DNA from: Tetracentron sinense
Lineage: Eukaryota > Streptophyta > Magnoliopsida > Trochodendrales > Trochodendraceae
NCBI GenBank assembly: GCA_015143295.1
Contig: CM026566.1
Coordinates: 10,155,072-10,219,071 of the forward strand
Direction: 5' to 3'
Length of the DNA stretch: 64,000 bases
Position numbers and translations under genes: made by a program
Shown here: positions 25,497 through 35,164 of the stretch, one piece after another
Numbering within the stretch: position 1 is the stretch's first letter
How the letters are laid out: every line of letters begins with the position of its first letter
The notes under the pieces: model-generated
Database searches by the model: none
Told to the model about the DNA's origin: nothing
What the model saw: only the letters and a program-made list of their open reading frames with translations

Positions 25497-25814
25497 CAAC
25501 AACAGTCATTGGCTGAGTAACAAGTTACCTAGCATATATATAAAATCCTATCTAACAATATAATAATATTTCATATCAACATGGTTTAAAATTCAACATA
25601 ACATGTAAAAATATAACAATTCAGAGTGTGGAAGCATAATTCAATTTTGATTCTTACACATGATCACTTGTGCTTATTTCTCTTGTTTATCTTACTTATT
25701 TTCTTGTTCGTGAATTTATCCAACAACATACAAATGCAATAACTTAATATAACTCTACCCCATATATTGGGTAGAGACTAACATATACCTTACTTTCCGA
25801 AGTACCACACAATA

Positions 25815-25930
25815 TACACATTATCCGGTGCATGCGGTTTGTCTATACATTATCCGGTGTATACGAGTACTTGTCTACACATTATCTGGTGTATACGGCT
25901 TGTTTACACATTCGCCGGTGTATACGGCTG
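25815..25930 (-). repeat. Array of four short hairpin units, family E
   Basis: Units of about 30 bp such as TACACATTATCTGGTGTA, whose ends (TACAC and GTGTA) are inverted repeats around a conserved ATTxxCCG-type centre. On the minus strand the centre is CGGATAAT, close to the CGGAGAAT loop of family D hairpins. Confidence 0.7.
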
Positions 25931-26457
25931 GTCTTGCCTTGATCATAGGCTTATGGGTACTCAGTCAGTGCAAAACTCAATCATGCCTAATGCTCTTGTC
26001 CTTGTGTACTTGCATAGTACTTGTCATCTTGTTTATTCTCATGCTTGTTCATATTTAATTTCGTGAGTAAATATAAGTGAAATTATGATGATAGTAACTC
26101 ATACACCAATTTAAACATGCAAAATTTCTCATAAATTTATCAACATAGAACATAGATCCATCAAGTTTTTCAACAATAAGATAAGAAACAATTATATCTA
26201 TCATGCTTCAATTTCAATAGATAATTTTAATAAAATTAATCTCACCGAATCCTAGTTTCATAATACATCAAAATTTCAAAGTAAGCTCATAATCGTTTCA
26301 TGAGTTTCAACCATCATCCGTTCTTCTATTCTCAATCATCCATACCCACAAGATCATTCCCTTTCCCCTTGTTGATATATATATAAAAATTAGAATCATA
26401 AGGAACAACTCTCACATAATACTTTTCACAAGGGAATCATAATTTAGAACACATTCT

Positions 26458-26690
26458 ACACATCATATATATTTCTCATAAAAAAAATCATGATTTAAAA
26501 CGTCACAAATCATCATATATATTTTCCATAAGAGAATCATGATTTAAAACATCACAAATCATCATATATATTTTCCATAAGAGAATCATGATTTAAAACT
26601 TCACATATTATCATATATATTTTTCATAAGGGGATCATGATTCATAACATTCTCTAACATCATATATATTTTCATAAGGGATTGAAATAT
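26458..26690 (-). repeat. Four tandem units of about 60 bp, family E
   Basis: Repeats of AATCATGATTTAAAAC plus CATCATATATATTTTCC. AT-rich, within the transcribed part of the LTR by position. Confidence 0.8.
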
Positions 26691-27336
26691 CGCAATCATG
26701 CTTAGTCTTGTTTGTTCTTGCTTTAGATCTATCTCTTTCATAGTGTTCATATCAAAAATCCCTATATTGATAGGAAGGAAGTTATATTTACCTCTCCCGA
26801 TCGCTTCCCTGCGATCACGTGCTTGCGAATAGGACGGATCTAAGCTTTTTCATCCTTTCTCTTTGAAAGACCTTTAATCTCTCCTCTTGGATCTCTCAAA
26901 ACCCCTTTCTCTCACTCTCTTTTAGGTTTAGAAAGCTTTAGAGACCTTTTGAAACCCTCAACCCACGACTAAAAGGGGTATATATAACATTGGGAGCCCT
27001 AGGGACTCAACACACATGAGATAACGCAAAACTGCCGTCGAATGGCGTTTTGGGCAATCGATCGCCCGCCAGTGGCGTTCGATCACCGGCACCGATTTTT
27101 TTTTTTTAAACTCTTTTGCTACTTTTTTATTATCTCCCTTTTCATGCAATTAAACCTCAAAAAGGACTTAAATTAAGTGTTTTATTTGAGTTTTAAAATC
27201 AACACTTTTTAGCATTAAATTTGCAAGCTTAAACACATTAAAAATTAATTACATGTTTGCATAGCATTTAATAAATTTCACAAGCATCAAGAATAATAAA
27301 TTCAGGGCTCTACAAGGAGAGTCCATGGGTCAGCAT

Positions 27337-28085
27337 TGTAATGACCCGAATTTTTGAAAGAAAATCCTGAGGCCATGTTAACCTTTAATTGAGTATAAAT
27401 AATTAAAATTTATAAATATTAGGGTGTCACTCTCCCTAATCAGAATCCGTAAAACTATGGGAAAGTCTTTCGATTAAATCGCAGGTTTTGGTTATCGGAT
27501 TCAGTGTCCAATAAATTACCAATAAAACTGAGAGATACCCACTCGGTATTCTCTTATTGCATGTCGGTCCACTACCTGGATGACTACCCATCGTGTCGGC
27601 TCTGTCACGCATCGATTCATGAAGCCACGGGGCCTCGTACATAAGAAAACCAGGAAATCCACAGGTTTCGAAGTTTAGTCGATACGTAATATTTACCAAA
27701 TTGACCCAATAGAAATGTTCAAAACTCACACACTGCGTGTCGGTCGGCCGTTTGGACGACTGCCTGTCGTCTTGGCTTTATTGCAAATCAAACCACAAAA
27801 CTGCGGCGTGTTTAGTATCCAAAACTTGTGGGTTTTGCAATTTTCTTTCGGACTTACTTTTTACTATCAAAACTCAATATTTTTCCCTGAAATGTGCACA
27901 GTGGGTGTCGGACTGCCCCTGTACAGTCACCTGTCGTTTCGTTACAATTGCATGTTGTTTCATGAATTGACGGAGGGTTGTACATTCAAAAAATCGGAAA
28001 CCGGTCAAAGTGGTTAAAGCAATCAAAGTGAACAGAGCCGGAGAAGTTGAGCAACAGGAGAGGAAGAGAGGAAAACTTGAGGGAA
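27337..28085 (+). repeat. LTR fragment, family H, plus orientation
   Basis: Opens TGTAATGACCCGAATTTTTG after GGAGAGTCCATGGGTCAGC. It contains three diverged modules with GTGTCGG followed by a TGGACGACTxxCTGTCG-like stretch near 27560, 27735 and 27900. The right end is not defined. CACTA sequence follows. Confidence 0.5.
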
Positions 28086-28455
28086 AGAGGAAAAGAAGAA
28101 GGAAACGATCGGGGCCCTAAATCCCCAAATACGGGGCTTTAGCGGTGTTTTTAAAACCGCTGTTAATGGCCCTTAAAAACAGCCTCAATTGGCTTGGTGT
28201 GAACTGGTTTCTGAGGCGGTTTACAATAACTGCCGTTGATTCTCGTTTCCCGCCATGGCATTCGCAACGGTTTCTTAAATCCGCCGCCTAAACATTTAAA
28301 ACAAAGGCAGTTTTGTAACAAACCGCCTCTATAAATTGTTTCTGCCAGGTATTTTGTGGTGCTTTATAAAAATCGCCACTATATACGGGATTCAGATGCG
28401 GTTTCCTTGAACCACCACTAAAACTCCGATGCTGAAAGCCCTAATTTTTGTAGTG
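28086..28455 (-). mobile_element. Terminal fragment of a CACTA (En/Spm-type) DNA transposon
   Basis: The right edge reads, on the minus strand, CACTACAAAAATTAGGGC, the CACTA terminal signature. The next 300 bp hold repeated subterminal motifs of the kind AACCGCC / GCGGTTT in both orientations, the expected transposase-binding pattern. I did not find the opposite terminus or a transposase in the window, so this is a fragment or a non-autonomous end. Confidence 0.6.
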
Positions 28456-29386
28456 TGGTTTCTTAAGTTTTGTCAACTAAAAAAGTAATTGGATCTTGGC
28501 CCGTGGATGTAAACAATGTTATTTGCCAAACTACGTATATCTTGTGTTTTTTCTTGTTTTTCTTTCTGTGTGTGCTTGTTTACTTTTCTATCAGATCGGT
28601 TCTATTGATCTCTTCCACCAAGGCTTTTCTCCATGGGTAAGAAAGTCAGTTTAACTTTCGTTTCCAACACTTATAGCTTAAAAGGTAAGGTTTATGTCCC
28701 CTCTTGGTTGTATCTATTATCCTTATTTAATAAACTGGTAGGGGCCCATGCCAAACCCTCCTCCCCCATCAGGACGACTTTTTTTTTTTAAGACTTATAG
28801 AATATTTACCCTATTCTCTGAGGTAGCTAATCTCCAAAATTTTCATCTTCCAGTCAGTATTCTTAAAAACACTAATTTTAATAGAGTTCCATTTCTCAAC
28901 CTCAAGTTAACTTGGCCCATGCTCTAAACTTCCTTCAAAGATGAAATTCAGCGAACATATTTTGGTACTATTCTTAAAGATGAAAAAACAAAAAGAAAAT
29001 AAATTCAAGAAAAACCAACGCTACGATTTATGTGGTTTACCCAATGTGAGCTACGGGCCTACATCCAAGGAGATTCACTCTTACTCATTATTTCCGAAAC
29101 CAAGAAAATAAACCTTGGAAATGAGAGGTACAGCCTCCTCTTTTACTATAAGAAAATCCCTCTGTCTCCCTTCTCTCTGGAATTTTACATTAATTAACCC
29201 TAATACAAGTCTTAACAAGAATATATATTTAACCTAAACAAGGAAAAAAATACCTCAAAAATTCTCTCGTGATTACTCTGTTTGTTCCGTGAAGAAATTT
29301 ACGTATTGCAAACCATGTAGATCAAACCAAACCAAACCAAACCAAACTAAGACCCAGGTATTTATGCCTTGAACTAATATTATATA
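28456..29386. other. Gene-free interval
   Basis: No convincing gene or structured repeat other than the retroposon-like tail near 28725. AT-rich with scattered short frames. Confidence 0.6.
28725..28795 (+). repeat. Dispersed short repeat, probable retroposon 3' tail
   Basis: TTTAATAAACTGGTAGGGG followed by CCAAACCCTCCTCCCCC. It matches the reverse complement of 38833-38910, where it ends in a poly-A run (poly-T on plus). An AATAAA-like signal near an A-rich end suggests a LINE or SINE tail. The family is not identified. Confidence 0.4.
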
Positions 29387-29555
29387 GGGAAATGCTTTTG
29401 AGACCGCATAAGGGCCGAGACCTCCGAGACCTCGCGCATGTATGAGGGATTTCTGGTGGGGCCCACCGTGTGATGATGGCCCCCACCTGAAATATCGCGC
29501 ACATGCGCGAGGTCTCGCAAGTCTCGGCCCTAATGCGGTCTCAGTAGCCAAGTCC
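29387..29555. mobile_element. Mutator-like MITE, 169 bp
   Basis: Long terminal inverted repeats (GAGACCGCATAAGGGCCGAG on the left, matched in reverse on the right). The 9-bp duplicate tattatata lies at 29378-29386 and 29556-29564. The 9-bp target duplication indicates the Mutator superfamily. Non-coding. Confidence 0.8.
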
Positions 29556-29903
29556 TATTATATACTCAAGCGAAAACCAAAAGGGAGAAAATATATGATT
29601 ATCTACAGGGAGAAAATTTGAAATCCAATTGGGGATAAGAGGGTAGCATAAAATACTGTCAAAGATTTAAAATATTATGTGAAAAACATCATTCTTGTCA
29701 TAGATTTAAATTGCTTTAAAGCATCTTACGAGTTCTCAAATAAGACAAAAATGTCACATGGAGCCTGCCTGCCGATCCCGAAAACTTTTGTCCCAGTAAG
29801 AAAATTAATGTATATCTAGATATTTTGTTCTTGTTGTTTCATGAAGAATTGAAATGCCTTTACCTGAAACTACACGACTAAGCTTTGTCAAGTTTTAAGA
29901 TAA
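29556..29903. other. Gene-free interval
   Basis: AT-rich sequence between the MITE and the TRIM complex. Nothing recognised. Confidence 0.6.
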
Positions 29904-30641
29904 TGTTACGTGTCTCTTTCTCTTCCCAAATAAAAAGGTAAAATTAAATGAGAAGATGATAGAATTAGATCTCATTAAAGGGAGATCTACACCTTTTGGG
30001 CTCATTCGAGAGAGTCCAACACCTCCCAAATCTCTCTTTCGAAAGAAACTCATATTCATTCCTTTGTTCATCTTCCAAAATATAGGATTACAGCTTTTAA
30101 ATAGACACAAAAGTAAGTTATAAAACTACCCACTACAATAGACCACTCCTAATAACTACCCATTTACACACCCACTAAACCCACTAAATAAGCACATAAC
30201 ACTCCACCCCTCTTAATTTAACCTTGTCCTCAAGGTTAAGTTGAGAAAAATAAATTTCATCTTGATCTTCAATTTCATCTTTTTCTTTCTTCTTTTGGTG
30301 TGCACCATAAACCATGACCACAGGAACGCGGCTCTGATACCATCTGTTACATGTCTCTTTCTCTTCCAAATAAAAAGGTAAAATTAAATGAGAAGATGAT
30401 AGAATTAGATCTCATTAAAGGGAGATCTACACCTTTTGGGCTCATTCGAGAGAGTCCAACACCTCCCAAATCTCTCTTTCAAAAGAAACTCATATTCATT
30501 CCTTTGTTCATCTTCCAAAATACAGGATTACAGCTTTTAAATAGACACAAAAGTAAGTTATAAAACTACCTACTACAATAGACCACTCCTAATAACTACC
30601 CATTTACACACCCACTAAACCCACTAAATAAGCACATAACA
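29904..30641 (-). mobile_element. Complete TRIM unit (LTR-internal-LTR)
   Basis: Two LTRs of 298 and 297 bp flank a 143-bp internal segment. On the minus strand the segment starts with the tRNA-Met primer site TGGTATCAGAGC (30331-30342) and ends with a purine tract, AAGAGGGGTGGAG (30202-30214). Such elements encode nothing and depend on proteins of other retrotransposons. Confidence 0.85.
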
Positions 30642-31837
30642 CTTTATTTGGGAAGAGAAAGAGAAAGAGACACGTAACAGATAGTATCAGAGCCAGGTTC
30701 CTGTGGTCATGGTTTATGGTGCACACCAAAAGAAGAAAGAAAAAGATGAAATTGAAGATCAAGATGAAATTTTTTTTTTTTTTTTCTTAACTTAACCTTG
30801 AGGACAAGGTTAAATTAAGAGGGGTGGAGTGTTATGTGCTAATTTAGTGGGTTTAGTGGGTGTGTAAATGGGTAGTTATTAGGAGTGGTCTATTGTAGTG
30901 GGTAGTTTTATAACTTACTTTTGTGTCTATTTAAAAGCTGTAATCCTATATTTTGGAGGATGAACAATGGAATGAATATGAGTTTCTTTCGAAAGAGAGA
31001 TTTGGGAGGTGTTGGACTCTCTCGAATGAGCCCAAAAGGTGTAGATCTCCCTTTAATGAGATCTAATTCTATCATCTTCTCATTTAATTTTACCTTTTTA
31101 TTTGGGAAGAGAAAGAGACACGTAACAGATGGTATCAGAGCCGCGTTACTGTGGTCATGGTTTATGGTGCACACCAAAAGAAGAAAGAAAAAGATGAAAT
31201 TGAAGATCAAGATGAAATGTTTTTTTTTCTTAACTTAACCTTGAGGACAAGGTTAAATTAAAAGGGGTGGAGTGTTATGTGCTTATTTAGTGGGTTTAGT
31301 GGGTGTGTAAATAGGTAGTTATTAGGAGTGGTCTATTGTAGGGGGTAGTTTTATAACTTACTTTTGTGTCTATTTTAAAAGCTGTAATCCTGTATTTTGG
31401 AAGATGAACAAATGAATGAATATGAGTTTCTTTCGAAATAAAAAAATAAAAAAAATTCATCTTGATCTTCAATTTCATCTTTTTCTTTCTTCTTTTGGTG
31501 TGCACCATAAACCATGACCACAGGAACGCGGCTCTGATACCATCTGTTACGTGTCTCTTTCTCTTCCCAAATAAAAAGGTAAAATTAAATGAGAAGATGA
31601 TAGAATTAGATCTCATTAAAGGGAGATCTACACCTTTTGGCTCATTCAGAGAGTCCAACACCTCCCAAATCTCTCTTTCAAAAGAAACTCATTCATTCCT
31701 TTGTTCATCTTCCAAATACAGGATTGCAACTTTTAAATAGACACAAAAGTAAGTTATAAAACTACCCACTACAATAGACCACTCCTAATAAGTACCCATT
31801 TACACACCCACTAAACCCACTAAATAAGCACATAACA
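29904..31837. mobile_element. Multi-LTR TRIM complex with internal inversion
   Basis: A terminal-repeat retrotransposon in miniature with LTRs of about 297 bp (TGTTACGTGTCTC ... GCACATAACA). Order: LTR 29904-30201, internal 30202-30344, LTR 30345-30641. Then in inverted orientation: partial LTR 30642-30679, internal, LTR 30830-31127, internal 31128-31272, partial LTR 31273-31440. Then in the first orientation: internal 31441-31544 and LTR 31545-31837. The single 5-bp duplicate gataa flanks only the outermost ends (29899-29903 and 31838-31842). No coding capacity. Confidence 0.85.
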
Positions 31838-31889
31838 GATAACTTTTGGAACTATTACCAAAAAAAAAAAAAAGATAACTTTTGGAACT
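31838..31889 (+). mobile_element. Minimal retroposon tail with 16-bp target duplication
   Basis: Two copies of gataacttttggaact (31838-31853 and 31874-31889) flank only attacc plus about 14 A. This looks like an extremely 5'-truncated LINE or SINE insertion. The left duplicate overlaps the TRIM target duplicate gataa. Confidence 0.55.
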
Positions 31890-32469
31890 GGACAGTTCAT
31901 CTTCTTAATTACCTCGATTTTAATTGTGATTAACTGAGCTAGTTATGAGAGAGTTGCAGTGAATTTGTGTTGACATAGGTGGAGTCTCAAAATTTGCTGG
32001 GAATTCACATTACTGGTCGTCGAGAGAAGGAAAAGATCTCTAGCAATTCCCATGTTCTTAGGATGTTTTTAGACACTAGATTCAGTGTGTCTGGTAAGAT
32101 GGTGACACGAAGAGACAATTGCTGAAAATTTCAAGCAGCACTAGTCTTTCATACTTTTTGAGGTTGCACTAGTTGAAAGAAATGTATAAAAGGAGTGAAA
32201 ATTTTAGTTTATTACATGCAAAGAACATCAGAATTCTCACATTATATAAGCATCTTACCAAATCTGTTAAGTCTATCTGAATAATCAAATACACCACAAC
32301 CCAACTTAGCCTTTATCCATGCTTACCATTCTCACAATCCCACGTCTTAAAACTAAAAAAGACTCGACCCGGCCCCATCGGTGGGAGTTCAAATCATAAT
32401 ACACGAATCATAGAGGTCCAAGTCGAGTTCTTTGTTGGGTAGGAGTCAAAATTAAGTAAGAAGAAAAAA
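31890..32469. other. Gene-free interval
   Basis: No gene or repeat recognised between the retroposon tail and the SINE. Confidence 0.55.
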
Positions 32470-32479
32470 TCACAAGGAA

Positions 32480-32680
32480 TAACCAACAGGGGGTTGGGCT
32501 GTTGTCCAGGACCATGCCTCAGGAAGCAGAGGTCCTGAGTTCGAATCCCTTTCCTTTGTTGGCTACCCTCAGGGCGTCTTTCCTGGTGCATGTGGCTTGA
32601 GGGTGTTGCACATGCCCGGGGGACTGGTCGGGTGTTATAAGATGCCCGGATGCCCTCGTTAGCAATAAATAAATAAAAAT
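32480..32680 (+). mobile_element. tRNA-derived SINE, about 200 bp
   Basis: The head contains GGGTTGGGCTGTTGTCC (A-box region) and a pol III B-box-like GAGTTCGAATCCC about 55 bp later. A unique body follows, and the tail is AATAAATAAATAAAAA. It is flanked by the 10-bp duplicate tcacaaggaa (32470-32479 and 32681-32690). The SINE family name is not assigned. Confidence 0.8.
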
Positions 32681-33050
32681 TCACAAGGAAAGGGAAGATG
32701 TGAAAATGGTGGCTTGGACTAAAAGTGAGGGAAGTGAATTGAGGAGCCCACAAGTGAGAATTAAGAGAAAGAATTTAAGGTGATAGTTGGTTGTGGGCTC
32801 AAACGGACCTACAAATTGGACGTGCAATCAGCAAAAGTAGGTTGAATTGTACAGTTTAACTACTGCTCCAACCTACATTCCACAATAATTATTTCTCACC
32901 AAACTTGGGTGATCTTAGAATCTTTCTACACGTAAAATCATTCTAACTTGCTAATAAAGCCAACAACACCCATATAACAAACAACATTCATTTCCTGGTT
33001 GCATACCCTCTTCTTTTCTCTTTTATTTTATCTTTTGCGCACATGAAACC
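32681..33050 (+). promoter_or_regulatory. Upstream region of the RIC4-like gene
   Basis: This is 370 bp between the SINE and the start codon. A pyrimidine-rich stretch (32996-33036) precedes the ATG, as is common in plant 5' leaders. I see no clear TATA box at a fixed distance. A short ATG frame (ATGAAACCATGA) lies just before the chosen start and could act as a minimal upstream ORF. Confidence 0.35.
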
Positions 33051-33184
33051 ATGAAAGATCGTATGGAAAGACTCGTTGTTCTTCCCTTCTCCATCGGTTG
33101 TGTTTCTCAATCAAGCGTCGCTGTAAGCGCAAACCATCCCAGAAAAACAAAACCAGAATCAAACCCATCTGTAATAAGTATAAA

Positions 33185-33215
<31 letters not shown>

Positions 33216-34328
33216 TCTTTGTACTTTTTTTTTTACTGAAGGCTAATGGGGTTTTGTTTCTGATATCCTTTTGAAGGAGGACAAGAAGGAGAAGAAAGCT
33301 TATCTGTTGTAAAAATGAAGAATTCATTTGGGTTCCTGGCACTCCCAAAACCTAACATCTCCACTGGACTACAGAGGTTGATCAAGAGTTTCAAGAGCTT
33401 CTCTCACTTATTTGGTAAGTAGGTGATTAAGTTGTCAAACTATTAATTTTTTTTAATATATCAACCGTGCCAAGGAGGAAATGAAAAATTCATGATGTAT
33501 ACATATATATATATATATATATATATATCAATTTGCCCAATCATTTAGCAATTTCTTCTATTTTTTCTTTTGACCTGATTATAATTTCTTCAAATTTTAT
33601 TCATCGACAAGAGTCTTCTCAAATTATTGTGTTATGAAAAAGGAGTCAAATCCTCTAAGGTGATAACCGGATTTGGCAAATCCGGTTATCACCGCTAGAG
33701 GTTGCCACGTGTCTCCTTTGACACCCCTTAACCATGAGTAAGGTTCACCCACCCCTAGGGTTCACCCACCTATTTTTGGTTTTTTTAAAAAAATAGTAAT
33801 TCTTTTTTTAAAATTAAAAAATTGTTTTTAGACTTTTTTAGTATTAAAAACAGTTTTTTAATTTTAAACAAAGAATTAATATTAAAAAAAAAAACCAAAA
33901 ATAGGTGGGTGAACCTTACCCATGGTTAAGGGGTGTCAAAGGAGACACGTGATGACCTCTAGGGGTGATAACCGGATTTGCCAAATCCGGTTATCACCGG
34001 AGATGATTTGGCTCTTATGAAAAAAGGAGTTTGCCCTTTTTATTTCATTTAATATAATTTTGTCCCTCCCTTTTGTTCTATAGTTTACAAGGAAGAGACT
34101 GAAGAGATGGAGATGGAGATAGGGTTACCAACAGATGTAAAGCATGTGACACACATTGGATGGGATGGGTCAGCAACTACCAACCCCATAAAGGGCTGGG
34201 ATAATCTCAAGGCTCCTGAATTGCTCTCTCTTCCTTCTATTTCTCTAAGGCAATTTGAACTTGCCATGGCTGCACAGGCTAATGAACCTCTGTTGTTGAT
34301 TCGTCTAAGTTTAGTTAAAATGATATGA
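33051..34328 (+). CDS. RIC4-like ROP-interactive CRIB-motif protein, three exons
   Basis: Plant RIC proteins bind GTP-loaded ROP (Rho of plants) GTPases through a CRIB motif and link them to actin, microtubule and exocytosis control at the plasma membrane. Exons I infer: 33051-33177, 33277-33414, 34084-34328, with GT-AG introns in phase 1. They give 169 residues. Evidence: N-terminus [17 protein letters not shown], typical of the RIC2/RIC4 group; exon 2 with [20 protein letters not shown]; exon 3 with the CRIB core [17 protein letters not shown], then [20 protein letters not shown] and FELAMAAQ. The reading frame is open throughout. The exon-2 acceptor is ambiguous (33277 or 33280, one residue different). 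Intron 1 carries a CT/CA microsatellite; intron 2 carries a TA microsatellite and a MITE. It is the only host gene I find. Membership of the RIC2/RIC4 group is by recall of family sequence, not a search. Confidence 0.85.
33183..33215 (+). repeat. (TC)n(AC)n microsatellite in intron 1
   Basis: A run of CT followed by CA dinucleotides just after the exon-1 donor at 33178. Confidence 0.8.
33503..33530 (+). repeat. (TA)n microsatellite in intron 2
   Basis: A run of about 13 AT dinucleotides upstream of the intronic MITE. Confidence 0.85.
33643..34014. mobile_element. Foldback MITE in intron 2 of the RIC4-like gene
   Basis: About 372 bp, almost entirely inverted repeat. Each arm carries the palindrome GATAACCGGATTTG/CAAATCCGGTTATC, a CACGTGTCTCCTTTGACACC block and GTTCACCCACC, around an A/T-rich centre. 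Flanks ttatgaaaaag and ttatgaaaaaag look like a 9-11-bp duplicate, suggesting the Mutator superfamily. It shares the GACACCCCTTAA and GGTTCACCC blocks with the foldback element at 35182. Confidence 0.75.
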
Positions 34329-34744
34329 TGATATGAAGATGATTTATATTTGATGAATTAATGATGATTGTGTAGAGCTTGAAAATCATACTGGGACCTT
34401 CTTCAATATTTTCGCCTACTTCTTTACTTTTACAACTTCCACTTTGCCCTTGTAATCATGTATGTGGCAACAACTCGAATCAATGTCTTGCACAAATAAT
34501 ATGTTAATCTATTCTTAGCTGCCGGGCCAGTTAGTGCACAAATCTTTTAATTGTTCCATGATACGGGAACCAAAGGACCAATCAATTCCTGGATGAGTTG
34601 CAACCTTTAAATTAGGTGTGGCAATGGCAATTTGTGACCAGATCCGTCAACCCAAATACCAAACTTTTTATGGGTGAGGATATAGATTTTGGACCTGTAG
34701 CTTGAGTTCGGGTTGGGTTTGGCAAACTCAATGGGTCTGTACAG
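34329..34744 (+). other. 3' flank of the RIC4-like gene
   Basis: Presumed 3' UTR and downstream sequence. No repeat or second gene recognised. Confidence 0.4.
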
Positions 34745-35164
34745 TAGGGCTGAAAACGGACAGAATTTGGACAGGATATGCCAATCCGTTTAAGAATCCG
34801 ATGGAACCGACTCCGATTCAAGATTCGTCATATTATGAATGACCCAATTCGAATCCGATGACCTTTTCAAGATCCCAATCTGATCCGAATCCGATCTAAT
34901 TAACATATATATGAAAATTAATACTTTAATTAAAAAATTAAAAATGATAATTAGTATTGTAGTATATTTGTAAAATTTTATAAATATTATTATTGTAATA
35001 TATAATCTAATTGGATCGGATCACTATAAATCCAAAACCGATCCAATTATAATCGGATTCAAGATCTTGAATCCGTATCCGATCCAACGAATCAATAATA
35101 AGATTACGATCCCGTACATTTAATCAAATCGGATTTGGATCAAGATCCGAGCCATTGACATGTC
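34745..35164. mobile_element. Possible degenerate hAT-type MITE
   Basis: The left end TAGGGCTGAAAACGGA and the right end (reverse) GACATGTCAATGGCTCGG weakly mirror each other. The body is full of ATCCGAT motifs in both orientations around an AT-rich core, as in hAT-derived plant MITEs. No clear target duplicate was established. Confidence 0.35.

Larger units (their letters stand above)
25068..27314 (-). mobile_element. Solo LTR, gypsy-type family E (2247 bp)
   Basis: Ends TGTCGCGCCCC and GGGCTCTACA, flanked by the 5-bp duplicate aggag (25063-25067 and 27315-27319). It carries a U3 GCGATCGATTGC site near 27060, a TATA-like GTTATATATACC on the minus strand near 26980, two repeat arrays, a stem-loop and the acidic frame. 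It was inserted between the two family H pieces. Confidence 0.9.

Noticed and set aside
29273-29551. 92-codon frame with RLARPRACARYF
   Set aside because: Runs through the Mutator-like MITE; no homology and explained by its GC-rich inverted repeats.
30908-31661. Frames of about 100-121 codons in the TRIM complex
   Set aside because: Readings of TRIM LTR and internal sequence. The same peptide appears in both orientations because the segments are inverted copies.
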